64,000 nt of DNA from assembly GCA_001023575.1 (NCBI GenBank), contig CP011489.1:1735001-1799000 (forward strand), given 5' to 3'. The notes beneath the pieces are model-generated. The model was not told the DNA's origin, did no database searches, and saw only the letters and a program-made list of their open reading frames with translations. A program made the position numbers and the translations under genes. This DNA comes from Actinobacteria bacterium IMCC26256 (GTDB taxonomy: Bacteria; Actinomycetota; Acidimicrobiia; IMCC26256). Shown here piece by piece: positions 36,768 to 44,394 of this stretch; position 1 is the first letter of the stretch, and the number at the start of each line of letters is the position of its first letter.

Positions 36768-39362
36768 TCAAATGCTTCTGCAGCCTAAGAGCGAGTGCAC
36801 ACCTTCGTACTGATTGATTGCATAAACACATACAGTGTGCGGACCCAAATAAGTTGACACATCGATACTAAATCCATGCTCCTTCCCATAAGAAGGGAAA
36901 ATTGGTGCTAGGTCGGGGCGACTTAATCCGGCTATCTCAACCGTGGCCACCCCGTCTACATAGACATGAATGGTTAACGCCGACGCGGTATCAGGATCGA
37001 TCGCCCATCCATTCACGCTGAGTCCAGAGGGCGTACGCACAATTGCATCCAGAGATCCAATAGGCGTGTGGAGAATGTTAACAACGCGACAACCCAACAG
37101 AGTCTGCGCTCCAGGGCCGGCGTTAATACCCCAGGCGCATATGCGTGTTGGGCCCTCAAGTGGCGTCTTAACTACTTGATCAAATCCATGGTTATTGCCG
37201 TATGCCGGGAAGACGTTGCCGACATCCTGGCGGCGAGCATTAGCAGTCGCGGCTACTCCGTCAGAATCAACATATATATGGACGAAAATAGGATCGACAG
37301 TCTCCGGGTCAATAGCCCATCCACCGACACGTACCCCACCGGGCACGCGAACGACTGTGTCGAGTGACCCAATAGGAGCGGTGTTAATAAATACATCGCG
37401 GCATCCAAGCGGGGTCGTGGTGCCTCGGCCCGCAGCGTTCAATGCATACATGCAGAAACTGTGGAGTCCCGGCGCTGCGGTGAAAGAAGCAGAGAAGCCG
37501 TGACCATCTCCGTATGCAGGGAAGATTGCGCCCAAATCTGCACGTCTCTGATCCGAGTTTGTTGCTCCAACGAACGTAGTTCCGTCCATCCAAATGTGGA
37601 TTGCGGGGGAAGCAAACGAGTCGCCATCGATGCTCCAACCGGTGACGTTGAGTCCACCGACACCACTCGTGGCAGTCTCAACAAACCCAAATGGCGACGA
37701 GGTGACCCAAACGTCTCTGCATGAAAGCATTGTGTTGGTTCCCACGCCGACACCAACCGCAAGTGCGCAGACGTTGTGCACGCCGTCAGGGATCGCGACC
37801 GTCGTATCAAAACCATGGTTCGGGCCATAGGCCGGGAAGACTGCATCTAAAGGGAGGCGCGCGTCATCTGCGCTGACTCTTCCTAAGAGTTGGAAACCCT
37901 CCATCCAGATCAACACATCAATTGAACCCGCACGATCAGGATCGATTGTCCACCCCTGAACTCGAATACCTGACGGGGTCACCGAGAGGCTCTCTACCCA
38001 CCCGATCGGGTTACTACCCGCAATTCTCTCAGTGCCTGTAGGCGCAGGGGTAGTGGTTGTAGTCGTAGAAGGCGGCGTTGTAGTACTCGTCGTCGGAGGC
38101 AGCGTTGTTGTTGTAGTGGTAGTCGTAGAAGGCGGCGTTGTAGTACTCGTCGTCTGAGGCAGCGTTGTTGTAGTAGTCGTCGTACTCGTAGTAGTACTCG
38201 TACTCGTACTCGTAGTAGTTACAGGCGCGCCGTTGGCTACTGCTTGGTAGGCCGCGTATGCGGGCTTCTGACTGAAGTCTCTTCGCAACAATCCAAAGTT
38301 GTCGTCATAGAAGCCGGTATTCGAGCCAGAGTCCCGATGCTGGTGCCAGAATAATGGACCAGTAAACGCTCCATAGTTTGTGCTCCAGCCGCGGTAATAG
38401 TCCGAGACAAACTCTGCTTGCTGGGCCTCAGATACTGAGCGCCCGACATCTGTTCCTGTCGGTGCACCGGCCTCGGTCCCCCAAATCTTCTTAGCGCTAT
38501 CAGAGTTGTTCGTCATGATCTGGTAGAGCGAGGCAGTCTGCGTAAAAGCATTCCATGACTGACCACCAAGCGGGTTATATGGATACGAGTAAGGGTGGTG
38601 CCCAACGGCATCGAAGTAGCCGCGAGATCCTCTTTCATATAGCCCTGCGAGGAATGTCGTCGGTGCAATCTCTGTGCCATCAGCAGCATCAGGCGCAGGC
38701 GAGAGCCCACCGGTTACAACTGTCGCGCCAGGGTCGGCAGCTTTGATGGCTGGGTAAGCAGCAATTAGCAGCGCGCTATAACGATCAATGCTTGGCTTGG
38801 GCTGAGCGAAGGGTCCATGGTTTGGTTCGTTCCATATCTCCCATGCTGTGACACTCCCGCGAAGCGTGGCGTTTGAGGAGCGCGCTCCGTAACGCTCCGC
38901 TGCCGCACGTACAAAGTTGCCATATGCGGCTACATCAGTAGGGATGCACTTGTTGCTTCCGGCAGGGCAGTCAGACGGGCGAGCCCACGGAGGGGAGTAG
39001 CCGAGTTGCCCCAAGACCTTGAGCCCTCGTGCCTGTGCACCAGCGACAATGCGGTCCGTCGATCGATCCCATCGCCAGGTTGTTGGCGACTCGTATTGAA
39101 TTGAGCTCCAATCAAAGTCAACGCGGATCCATGCTGCTCCTGTTGCAGCGATTGCATCCATGTCGCGACTGAAATCAGCGTTCGACTCCCAGAGAATCCC
39201 CGACCCGCTCGCGATCCCCATGACAGGTGCGAGCCCTACGGCCGTAGCGGTAGGGGCATTAGATGCCACTAGCCCTGCTGCTGCAACTGCTGTTACAGAG
39301 AGTGCAGCAATTAGTCGCCGCGCTCTGCTCTTATTCTGGAAACCTTCAAGCCTGTTAATCAC
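36768..39362 (-). CDS. Secreted GH39/PslG-like glycoside hydrolase with Thr-rich linker and four C-terminal repeats
   Basis: The 864-residue protein starts at GTG 39362 with a signal peptide (to about residue 42, ending TATA). A TIM-barrel domain (about 43-385) has the acid/base Glu in AWEIWNEPNHG and the nucleophile Glu in KIWGTEAG, as in GH-A clan enzymes such as PslG of Pseudomonas exopolysaccharide synthesis. A Thr/Ser/Pro linker follows (about 385-447). Four repeats of roughly 100 residues then carry GWAIDP-type, FPAYGxxHGF-type and LGCR-type motifs with two Cys each. The repeats probably bind surface glycan. It lies in the polysaccharide cluster and may trim the polymer. Confidence 0.85.
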   Translation of the reverse strand: MINRLEGFQNKSRARRLIAALSVTAVAAAGLVASNAPTATAVGLAPVMGIASGSGILWESNADFSRDMDAIAATGAAWIRVDFDWSSIQYESPTTWRWDRSTDRIVAGAQARGLKVLGQLGYSPPWARPSDCPAGSNKCIPTDVAAYGNFVRAAAERYGARSSNATLRGSVTAWEIWNEPNHGPFAQPKPSIDRYSALLIAAYPAIKAADPGATVVTGGLSPAPDAADGTEIAPTTFLAGLYERGSRGYFDAVGHHPYSYPYNPLGGQSWNAFTQTASLYQIMTNNSDSAKKIWGTEAGAPTGTDVGRSVSEAQQAEFVSDYYRGWSTNYGAFTGPLFWHQHRDSGSNTGFYDDNFGLLRRDFSQKPAYAAYQAVANGAPVTTTSTSTSTTTSTTTTTTTLPQTTSTTTPPSTTTTTTTTLPPTTSTTTPPSTTTTTTPAPTGTERIAGSNPIGWVESLSVTPSGIRVQGWTIDPDRAGSIDVLIWMEGFQLLGRVSADDARLPLDAVFPAYGPNHGFDTTVAIPDGVHNVCALAVGVGVGTNTMLSCRDVWVTSSPFGFVETATSGVGGLNVTGWSIDGDSFASPAIHIWMDGTTFVGATNSDQRRADLGAIFPAYGDGHGFSASFTAAPGLHSFCMYALNAAGRGTTTPLGCRDVFINTAPIGSLDTVVRVPGGVRVGGWAIDPETVDPIFVHIYVDSDGVAATANARRQDVGNVFPAYGNNHGFDQVVKTPLEGPTRICAWGINAGPGAQTLLGCRVVNILHTPIGSLDAIVRTPSGLSVNGWAIDPDTASALTIHVYVDGVATVEIAGLSRPDLAPIFPSYGKEHGFSIDVSTYLGPHTVCVYAINQYEGVHSLLGCRSI
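38061..38220. repeat. 60-bp tandem repeat and TAGTAGT-type low-complexity DNA encoding the Thr-rich linker
   Basis: Positions 38061-38110 recur almost exactly at 38121-38170 (60-bp period, 20 codons), followed by a short-period TCGTAGTAGTACTCG tract. It encodes a Thr/Ser/Pro linker in the hydrolase. Length variation between strains is likely. Confidence 0.9.
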
Positions 39363-39483
39363 GTAGGGTTTCTCGGCTGAAACGGAGTAGGCCTTTAGGC
39401 TTGGTTCGTGTATTTAGAGATCGTGAGATAAAGAGCCCCAGCAGTGATCGCCATTAATGTCGATCCCTCTCGCCGAGTACCTA

Positions 39484-39515
39484 GAGAAGAAAAGGCCCCG
39501 CATCGCTGCAGGGCC
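39484..39515 (-). terminator. Rho-independent terminator downstream of the sugar transferase gene
   Basis: Read on the minus strand, a GGCCC/GGGCC stem (39515-39511 with 39498-39494, with further G-C pairing possible in the loop) is followed at once by TTTTCTTCTC. It lies about 75 bp after the sugar transferase stop at 39590 and would separate it from the hydrolase gene. A second inverted pair (CCGAGAC/GTCTCGG) lies nearby around 39558-39578. Confidence 0.65.
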
Positions 39516-39589
39516 GAGACTGGTTCTATCGAGACTAGTTCTACCGAGAATTGCGTCTACCGAGACGCAAGAAGTCTCGGCTTCCTTTG

Positions 39590-40309
39590 TTACTCCCCGC
39601 GAGCGCAGAGAAGTGCGAAAGGCGTAGCAAGGAGTATCCGGAGATCGGTCAAGAATCCAACTGAGTCGCAGTAGCTCAAATCAACATCTACGCGGGCATG
39701 CATAGCCTCGCCATTACCGCGCTCGCTTACCTGCCATAGGCCTGTCAGTCCAGGGCGCACGTCGTGGCGCAGGTGCTGCCATGGCTGATACTTCTCTACG
39801 ACGATTGGGAGCTCTGGGCGTGGGCCGATGATGCTCATATCGCCTCGCAGAACATTGACGAATTGGGGTAACTCATCGATCGCAGTAGCGCGAAGCAACT
39901 TTCCGAGTCGCGTGTGGCGTGGGTCAGAGGTCGATTTATGGGTCCGTCGCCTGTCGCTATCCACGACAACATGCTCTTCTCTGCGGTCGGCCTTCATTGT
40001 CCTGAACTTCAATACGGTGAAAGGAACCCCACCTTTTCCGATGCGCTCCTGGCGAAAGAGAACGCCTTTGCCGAGCGTTAAACGAAGCGCAATTGAGGTG
40101 AAGAGGAGAACTGGAGAGAGAACCACCAGAATTACTGCTGCGAAAATGCGGTCGCAAGCCGGCTTTACGAAGCGAATATAGATACCGTCCTGCAACTCAA
40201 CTTCCGCGACCTCACCAGCAAGGACTAGATGCCGAGAGGAGATCGGATCAGCAGCATCGGAATGAATCATGCTGCCTGATCGTCGTGACGATGCCTCTAC
40301 TTGAGCCAT
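39590..40309 (-). CDS. Initiating polyprenyl-phosphate glycosyl-1-phosphate transferase (bacterial sugar transferase)
   Basis: The 239-residue protein is a monotopic phosphoglycosyl transferase of the WcaJ/RfbP/PglC type. It has one reentrant hydrophobic helix (CDRIFAAVILVVLSPVLLF, about residues 52-72), the core FRQERIGKGGVPFTVLKFRTM, LRATAIDELPQFVNVLRGDMS with the Asp-Glu catalytic pair, and IGPRPELP then RPGLTGLWQVS. It primes the repeat unit by moving a sugar-1-phosphate onto the lipid carrier. It lacks the extra N-terminal helices of long WbaP forms. A polar N-terminal tail of about 45 residues is present. Confidence 0.93.
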   Translation of the reverse strand: MAQVEASSRRSGSMIHSDAADPISSRHLVLAGEVAEVELQDGIYIRFVKPACDRIFAAVILVVLSPVLLFTSIALRLTLGKGVLFRQERIGKGGVPFTVLKFRTMKADRREEHVVVDSDRRRTHKSTSDPRHTRLGKLLRATAIDELPQFVNVLRGDMSIIGPRPELPIVVEKYQPWQHLRHDVRPGLTGLWQVSERGNGEAMHARVDVDLSYCDSVGFLTDLRILLATPFALLCARGE

Positions 40310-40346
40310 AATTATCTTCTCTTCTAATTAGCGTCGCTAAAGAGAA

Positions 40347-40676
40347 TTACGCGTTTCGGTTGCGACGAGAGAGTCGAACCATCGCTCCACCACCGATTGC
40401 GGCTGCTCCACCAAGGGCTAGGAGCCCTACAAGATCGCCACCGGTAACCGGGAGACCATTTGAGTCAACAGCGACTGTCTTAACCCGAGTTACGTCTTCG
40501 CCAAGAACATCGGTGGGGATAGTCGTGGTGGTGGTGTCAACACAACCATCCATTACCGCAAGGCAAGATGGGTCAGGCGGGTAAGCAGCGTGGGCAGGGA
40601 TAGCACCTACCAGGCTTACGGAGATACCGGCACTCGCTACTAATGCGGAGAAGCCGATCGCTTTAATTCGATTCAT
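40347..40676 (-). CDS. Small secreted LPXTG-anchored surface protein
   Basis: The 109-residue product has a signal peptide (residues 1-31, ending AHA), a short mature region with a Cys pair (SCLAVMDGC) and a Thr run, then LPVTG at about residue 76 followed by a hydrophobic helix and an Arg-rich tail (RLSRRNRN). This is a complete sortase sorting signal. GGAGG lies 8 nt before the ATG. No sortase is encoded in the window. Mature length after sorting would be only about 45 residues, so it may be a linker or anchor for cell-surface glycan; no family is recognised. Confidence 0.8.
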   Translation of the reverse strand: MNRIKAIGFSALVASAGISVSLVGAIPAHAAYPPDPSCLAVMDGCVDTTTTTIPTDVLGEDVTRVKTVAVDSNGLPVTGGDLVGLLALGGAAAIGGGAMVRLSRRNRNA

Positions 40677-40900
40677 GAAGTGTTCCTCCCAATTGAGCGC
40701 CTATGAGGGGCTAGGCGCTAGGTCTCCACAATGCCACGGATAGTGGCTCGCGCGCTAGTGGGAAACTCTCCGCAAAATTGGGTAAATAAACCTCAAAACC
40801 TCAGCCACATCGGCAACATGACCAACAAATCAGCCTCTTTTAGGCACTAAGTACTACTAATTGTGGCAGGGCATGTGGGTAAACCGGCGCTATCCGAAGG

Positions 40901-42757
40901 CTAAGGAGCGATTGATTGTGATTCTTCGTCACGCCACTCAACGCCTCTGTAGCTCCAGAGCGTTGCTGGCACGCGAGCCGAGGGCCTAACAGAGATCTTG
41001 CTTGAAGCATCTGGCACCTCGAAAGACAACACAAAATCTCGTGAGGAGTCGCGCAGAACTCGAAACGACCCGGCGACAACAGTGGCTGCGCCCTCAGGCC
41101 CGCGCGCAACCGGGGCATCGACACCACTGAGTCGAATACGCGATGCGTTTCGCGGAACATTTAGTGCGAGTATCCCCGCATACTCCCCTTCCGCGTAAGG
41201 CTTCCCTGGAAACGGCCCCGCAGCGTAGCGGCCTAAACCTGTTGGCGTGTTATTGCTAATAGAAATAGCAACCTTTACTCGCTTGTTTTGAGAAGTGCCT
41301 TTTGCAAGCACAGAGACAGAACGAACCTTTGCCTTCGTATCTAGGTAGACGTCGAGTTTGTTCGCACCGACGTTGATGACAGATATCGATAACGCATCAG
41401 AGGGAACGCGGCCATCTATTCCAGATGCGATCCAAGCGCGCTCTTGTTCGGCGTTACCAGCCCAGGCCAACACATGCCTTCCAGCGGCAGCGACCCGTAG
41501 CGACTCGACGAGGTCAGGCGCGTCCCAGCCTTGCGCGTCTAGTCGCTCGACGATTGCGTTGGCGACGCGTGACAGCCCAGCGCGGCGAGCAGCATTCATC
41601 TCCTCAGTTCGCTCGGGGTTCTTAAGGTCATAATCAAGCCCTCTGTACTGCTCTATGAGGAGATACTGCGCAACATTCTCTCTGGAAATTTGCCTCCCAT
41701 CAACATCAACTGGCCCGGAGGCCTCTAGAAGTGACCGAAGCGCAATCGGGTCCAGCACGATTACTCCATCGACTTCCTGGCCCGTGCTCTGGCGCCACAT
41801 AGAGACTGCCACCGCAGCGCTATCGGGAAAATTTGGAGTCAGCGAGAGATTCCGGAAGTCGGTTCCGATCTCAGCCCAGCCCCACTGCTTCGCGAAATCA
41901 GCCGGCACTGGCGACTGCTGCGTACTCGGATTGTAAACAACGCTTGATCGCATTTCACTTAGGGAGAATCTCCCTCCATCGAAGGTCAAGACCCCAGCCG
42001 TCAGCCAAGCCCCAGACCCCGATCGCATCTCTGCATTACTCGCCGCGAATACTAAGTAACGCGTTGGCCCTTTCATAATTGCTGCTAGGCCACCTGACGC
42101 CACCTGTAGGTCGGATGTGGCTTGGCGGATTCGATCTACCTGTGTCACAAAGCGTGTGCGCGCCTTTGCTAGCGGTGAGACGAGAGCGTTGCCTGGGCCA
42201 AGATCTACTCGGTTTAGATCCGTACTCGCGCGCTCAGCAATCTTTCCGAGGCTCTCGACTAGGGCGACTCGTTCAGGGCCTCCGACTGCAGGTACTGCCA
42301 CTGCTCTCTGCGCTGACTCAGTGACACCAGCGCCGATTTGGGTAATAGATGCAGCGGCTGCGGCCAATGCTTGAACAGAATGGAGTTGCCTCCCAATAAT
42401 CGGAAGCACCTCAAACGGAGCGAGAAAAAAAGAACCAGATGAATGAGCAGCAGAGGTGAAGTCCCGGTTGGCCGCTCTGATCTCGACGAGGCCCTCACCA
42501 CGCAGAACGTCGGCCGCTGAGAGCGAGCCCTGAGCGCTCTCAAGACGCGTGATTCCAGCCTGCGCTTTTGAGCGTGCCGATAGGAGGTTGGCCGCGGCTC
42601 CGGCAATCCAGCACAGCATGAAGACGAGCACCATCAAAACTACGAGGCGCCGGCGACCACTAGACCTGCGACGTCGAGGCCTCCGCCGCCTCACCTTTGA
42701 GTCTGGCGGTAAGTCTTCAGAATCGGGCACTCGGTGATCGTAGGCCCGATCGCCCAT
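40901..42757 (-). CDS. DUF4012 domain membrane-anchored protein
   Basis: The 618-residue protein has an Arg-rich cytoplasmic N-terminus (residues about 22-37), one membrane helix (about 38-62), and a large outside region matching DUF4012 in layout: GPTRYLVFAASNAEMRSGSG, then SVVYNPSTQQSPVP, and a domain around EVDGVIVLDPIALRSLLEASGPVDV. DUF4012 proteins recur in actinobacterial exopolysaccharide and cell-surface loci and resemble LytR-like proteins in part; their activity is undefined. It is the last gene of the glycan cluster and is divergent from the Fe-S nuclease pair. Confidence 0.83.
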   Translation of the reverse strand: MGDRAYDHRVPDSEDLPPDSKVRRRRPRRRRSSGRRRLVVLMVLVFMLCWIAGAAANLLSARSKAQAGITRLESAQGSLSAADVLRGEGLVEIRAANRDFTSAAHSSGSFFLAPFEVLPIIGRQLHSVQALAAAAASITQIGAGVTESAQRAVAVPAVGGPERVALVESLGKIAERASTDLNRVDLGPGNALVSPLAKARTRFVTQVDRIRQATSDLQVASGGLAAIMKGPTRYLVFAASNAEMRSGSGAWLTAGVLTFDGGRFSLSEMRSSVVYNPSTQQSPVPADFAKQWGWAEIGTDFRNLSLTPNFPDSAAVAVSMWRQSTGQEVDGVIVLDPIALRSLLEASGPVDVDGRQISRENVAQYLLIEQYRGLDYDLKNPERTEEMNAARRAGLSRVANAIVERLDAQGWDAPDLVESLRVAAAGRHVLAWAGNAEQERAWIASGIDGRVPSDALSISVINVGANKLDVYLDTKAKVRSVSVLAKGTSQNKRVKVAISISNNTPTGLGRYAAGPFPGKPYAEGEYAGILALNVPRNASRIRLSGVDAPVARGPEGAATVVAGSFRVLRDSSRDFVLSFEVPDASSKISVRPSARVPATLWSYRGVEWRDEESQSIAP

Positions 42758-42794
42758 AGGAGCAGGTCGCGGATAAACCTGATCTTAGGGTTCC

Positions 42795-43532
42795 GTGGCC
42801 TACCCTGATTCTGTGCAGCGCACCGACGAACTCTCCAAGGTCACCCTCGCCCACCTGCGTGACCCCGACGGCAGGTGTGCGCTGCGCCTCTCAAAAGAGT
42901 TCAACAACGAGCGTGCTTCAACGAGCGCCAACATTCGCTTTCGCTTATCCGGGCGCCTTGAGGAGGCTGCCTCGTTGGCCCAGACCTCTCTGGACTCCCC
43001 TCGGCTTGTTCACTTCCCAACTCCACGTGATTTCTTACCCGAAGAGAGAGATGTTTTTGATGCCGCTGCTCGTTGGTACGTCGAGATATTTGGCGACCGT
43101 CAAGCAACTAGCGCGGGGACGTACGACTTCAGCACCCCTAGAAGCGAGCTAGGCATAAATTTGGTTGGAGGAGCGGGGCTGCGTTTTATTACAGATGAAG
43201 GGCTTCCAGAGATTCGCATTCTGCAGTACGCGGGGCGCTCAGCTATTCCAGAGACACTCTTTGACTCACCCGAGGTACGTTTCTCAATGCTTCGAAACGA
43301 AGCGTGGATTTGTTCAATGGATTCGCCGTTACTCGTTACGGTTGCAGACTTGATTCGAGGAGAGGCATTTGTGCAGAGCATCTCGCCGGAGACGCTACTA
43401 ACGGCCTGCAACGACTGGCTCACTACTTGTGTGGAGAGAATTCGCGAGAGAGTCATAGACCCGAAGCCATCTATGGGTACCGACTGCGCCTGGTGTGGGT
43501 TTATTTCTTCGTGCGATGCAGTGATGAAATGA
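42795..43532 (+). CDS. RecB/Cas4/AddB-like protein with Fe-S cysteines but no nuclease residues
   Basis: No family is recognised directly, but the 245-residue protein matches the layout of its downstream partner. It has an early Cys in GRCALRLSKEF and a C-terminal Cys-x2-Cys-x5-Cys (CAWCGFISSC), the AddB/Cas4 4Fe-4S arrangement. Where a PD-(D/E)XK core would read G-x-x-D and D-Y-K, this protein has GGAGLRF and ILQYAGR, so it appears catalytically dead. Its stop overlaps the ATG of the next gene (ATGA). The start is GTG 42795 or GTG 42813. A structural partner role is inferred. Confidence 0.7.
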   Translation: MAYPDSVQRTDELSKVTLAHLRDPDGRCALRLSKEFNNERASTSANIRFRLSGRLEEAASLAQTSLDSPRLVHFPTPRDFLPEERDVFDAAARWYVEIFGDRQATSAGTYDFSTPRSELGINLVGGAGLRFITDEGLPEIRILQYAGRSAIPETLFDSPEVRFSMLRNEAWICSMDSPLLVTVADLIRGEAFVQSISPETLLTACNDWLTTCVERIRERVIDPKPSMGTDCAWCGFISSCDAVMK

Positions 43533-44320
43533 GCAAAGACCGGGTTCTCCCCGAAATTCTAGGTATAAGTGCAACGTCGCTAAGCGCGTGGAGTCGATGC
43601 CCGCGCCTCTATCTCAATTCCTATGTACTAGGGACACCACGAAGCGACTCGAGTGGCTCGCCCGATTTTGGAACATTTGTCCATGCTCTGATGCATCAGA
43701 TACACACAACCGGCTCGTGCCATGACTCCGAGCATGTGCGTGATGTACTGGAGGGATACGGGGCAGATACCGGTGTAGTTCCGAGCATGATCGAACGCCA
43801 CGCGGAGCGCTGCCCGTCGGAGAACGCCCTAATGGGAAGGCATGAGCACCAACTAGCGCGTTTCTATCCGGGCGCTCCACGCTTCATCGCATCTGGGCGC
43901 CTCGATGCAATCTGGAGGCTTGATGGAGTGCTCGAGGTTCGCGATTACAAGACGGGCGGTAAAGCAACCGAACGCGTCGCCGATGATGAGCGCGCTCGTC
44001 TGCAGGCCTGGCTAGCAGCACCAATCGCATCTCGGCTCAACCTCTCTCTTAGGGTTCGTTACGAGCATTTAGCAGCGGAGATTGATGACGAGCCGGATGT
44101 ATTCGAGCCTGGACCCGAGGAGCTTGAAGAGATACAGGAGGAGCTCTGCGCAACAGTCGCCGCTATTCGAGTAGCCGGGCAGGCCATCTCCACAGGAGGA
44201 TTCCCCGGTGTCGCCGACGCGGCGATATGCCAGCGCTGCGACTACAGATCTATCTGCCCTGATAGCGCAACCCCCGGGGTACCCACCTGGCCAGAGCCCC
44301 CAGAAGAAGACTCAACCTGA
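43529..44320 (+). CDS. PD-(D/E)XK nuclease of the RecB/AddB/Cas4 type with Fe-S cluster cysteines
   Basis: The 263-residue protein begins MSKDRVLPEILGISATSLSAW and has an early Cys in RCPRLYLNSYVLG, a His in FVHALMHQ, the nuclease core GRLDAIWRLDGVLEVRDYKTGG (split Asp and Asp-Tyr-Lys) and a C-terminal CQRCDYRSICP. The Cys plus Cys-x2-Cys-x5-Cys set is the 4Fe-4S staple of AddB and Cas4. It is therefore probably an active DNA exonuclease or end-processing enzyme. There is no helicase, Cas1 or CRISPR nearby. Translation is coupled to the upstream inactive-looking relative. Confidence 0.85.
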   Translation: MSKDRVLPEILGISATSLSAWSRCPRLYLNSYVLGTPRSDSSGSPDFGTFVHALMHQIHTTGSCHDSEHVRDVLEGYGADTGVVPSMIERHAERCPSENALMGRHEHQLARFYPGAPRFIASGRLDAIWRLDGVLEVRDYKTGGKATERVADDERARLQAWLAAPIASRLNLSLRVRYEHLAAEIDDEPDVFEPGPEELEEIQEELCATVAAIRVAGQAISTGGFPGVADAAICQRCDYRSICPDSATPGVPTWPEPPEEDST

Positions 44321-44329
44321 CCCTTATCT

Positions 44330-44381
44330 CGAACTTCGGGTGATAAGTGTCGCTATAGCGACAACAACTACCCGAAGTTCG
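44330..44381. promoter_or_regulatory. Nested perfect palindromes between the nuclease and thiolase-like genes
   Basis: CGAACTTCGGGT at 44330-44341 is the exact inverse complement of ACCCGAAGTTCG at 44370-44381. Centred between them is a second perfect palindrome, TGTCGCTATAGCGACA (44348-44363). The whole 52-bp element could be a double operator or a long hairpin ending the nuclease transcript. No T tract follows, which favours a protein-binding site or an attenuating stem over a simple terminator. Confidence 0.75.
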
Positions 44382-44394
44382 GGGGTTTGGCGGG

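Noticed and set aside
38050-38225. CRISPR-like array in the repeated TAGTAGT DNA
   Set aside because: The repeats are contiguous, in frame and encode a Thr/Ser/Pro linker, with no unique spacers.
42795-44320. Cas4 of a CRISPR-Cas adaptation module
   Set aside because: There is no Cas1, Cas2, effector gene or repeat array in the window; only the Fe-S nuclease layout is shared.
44330-44381. Reading the nested palindrome as a second LexA box
   Set aside because: The arms contain CGAACTTCG but not GAAC-N4-GTTC, so the SOS motif does not match.
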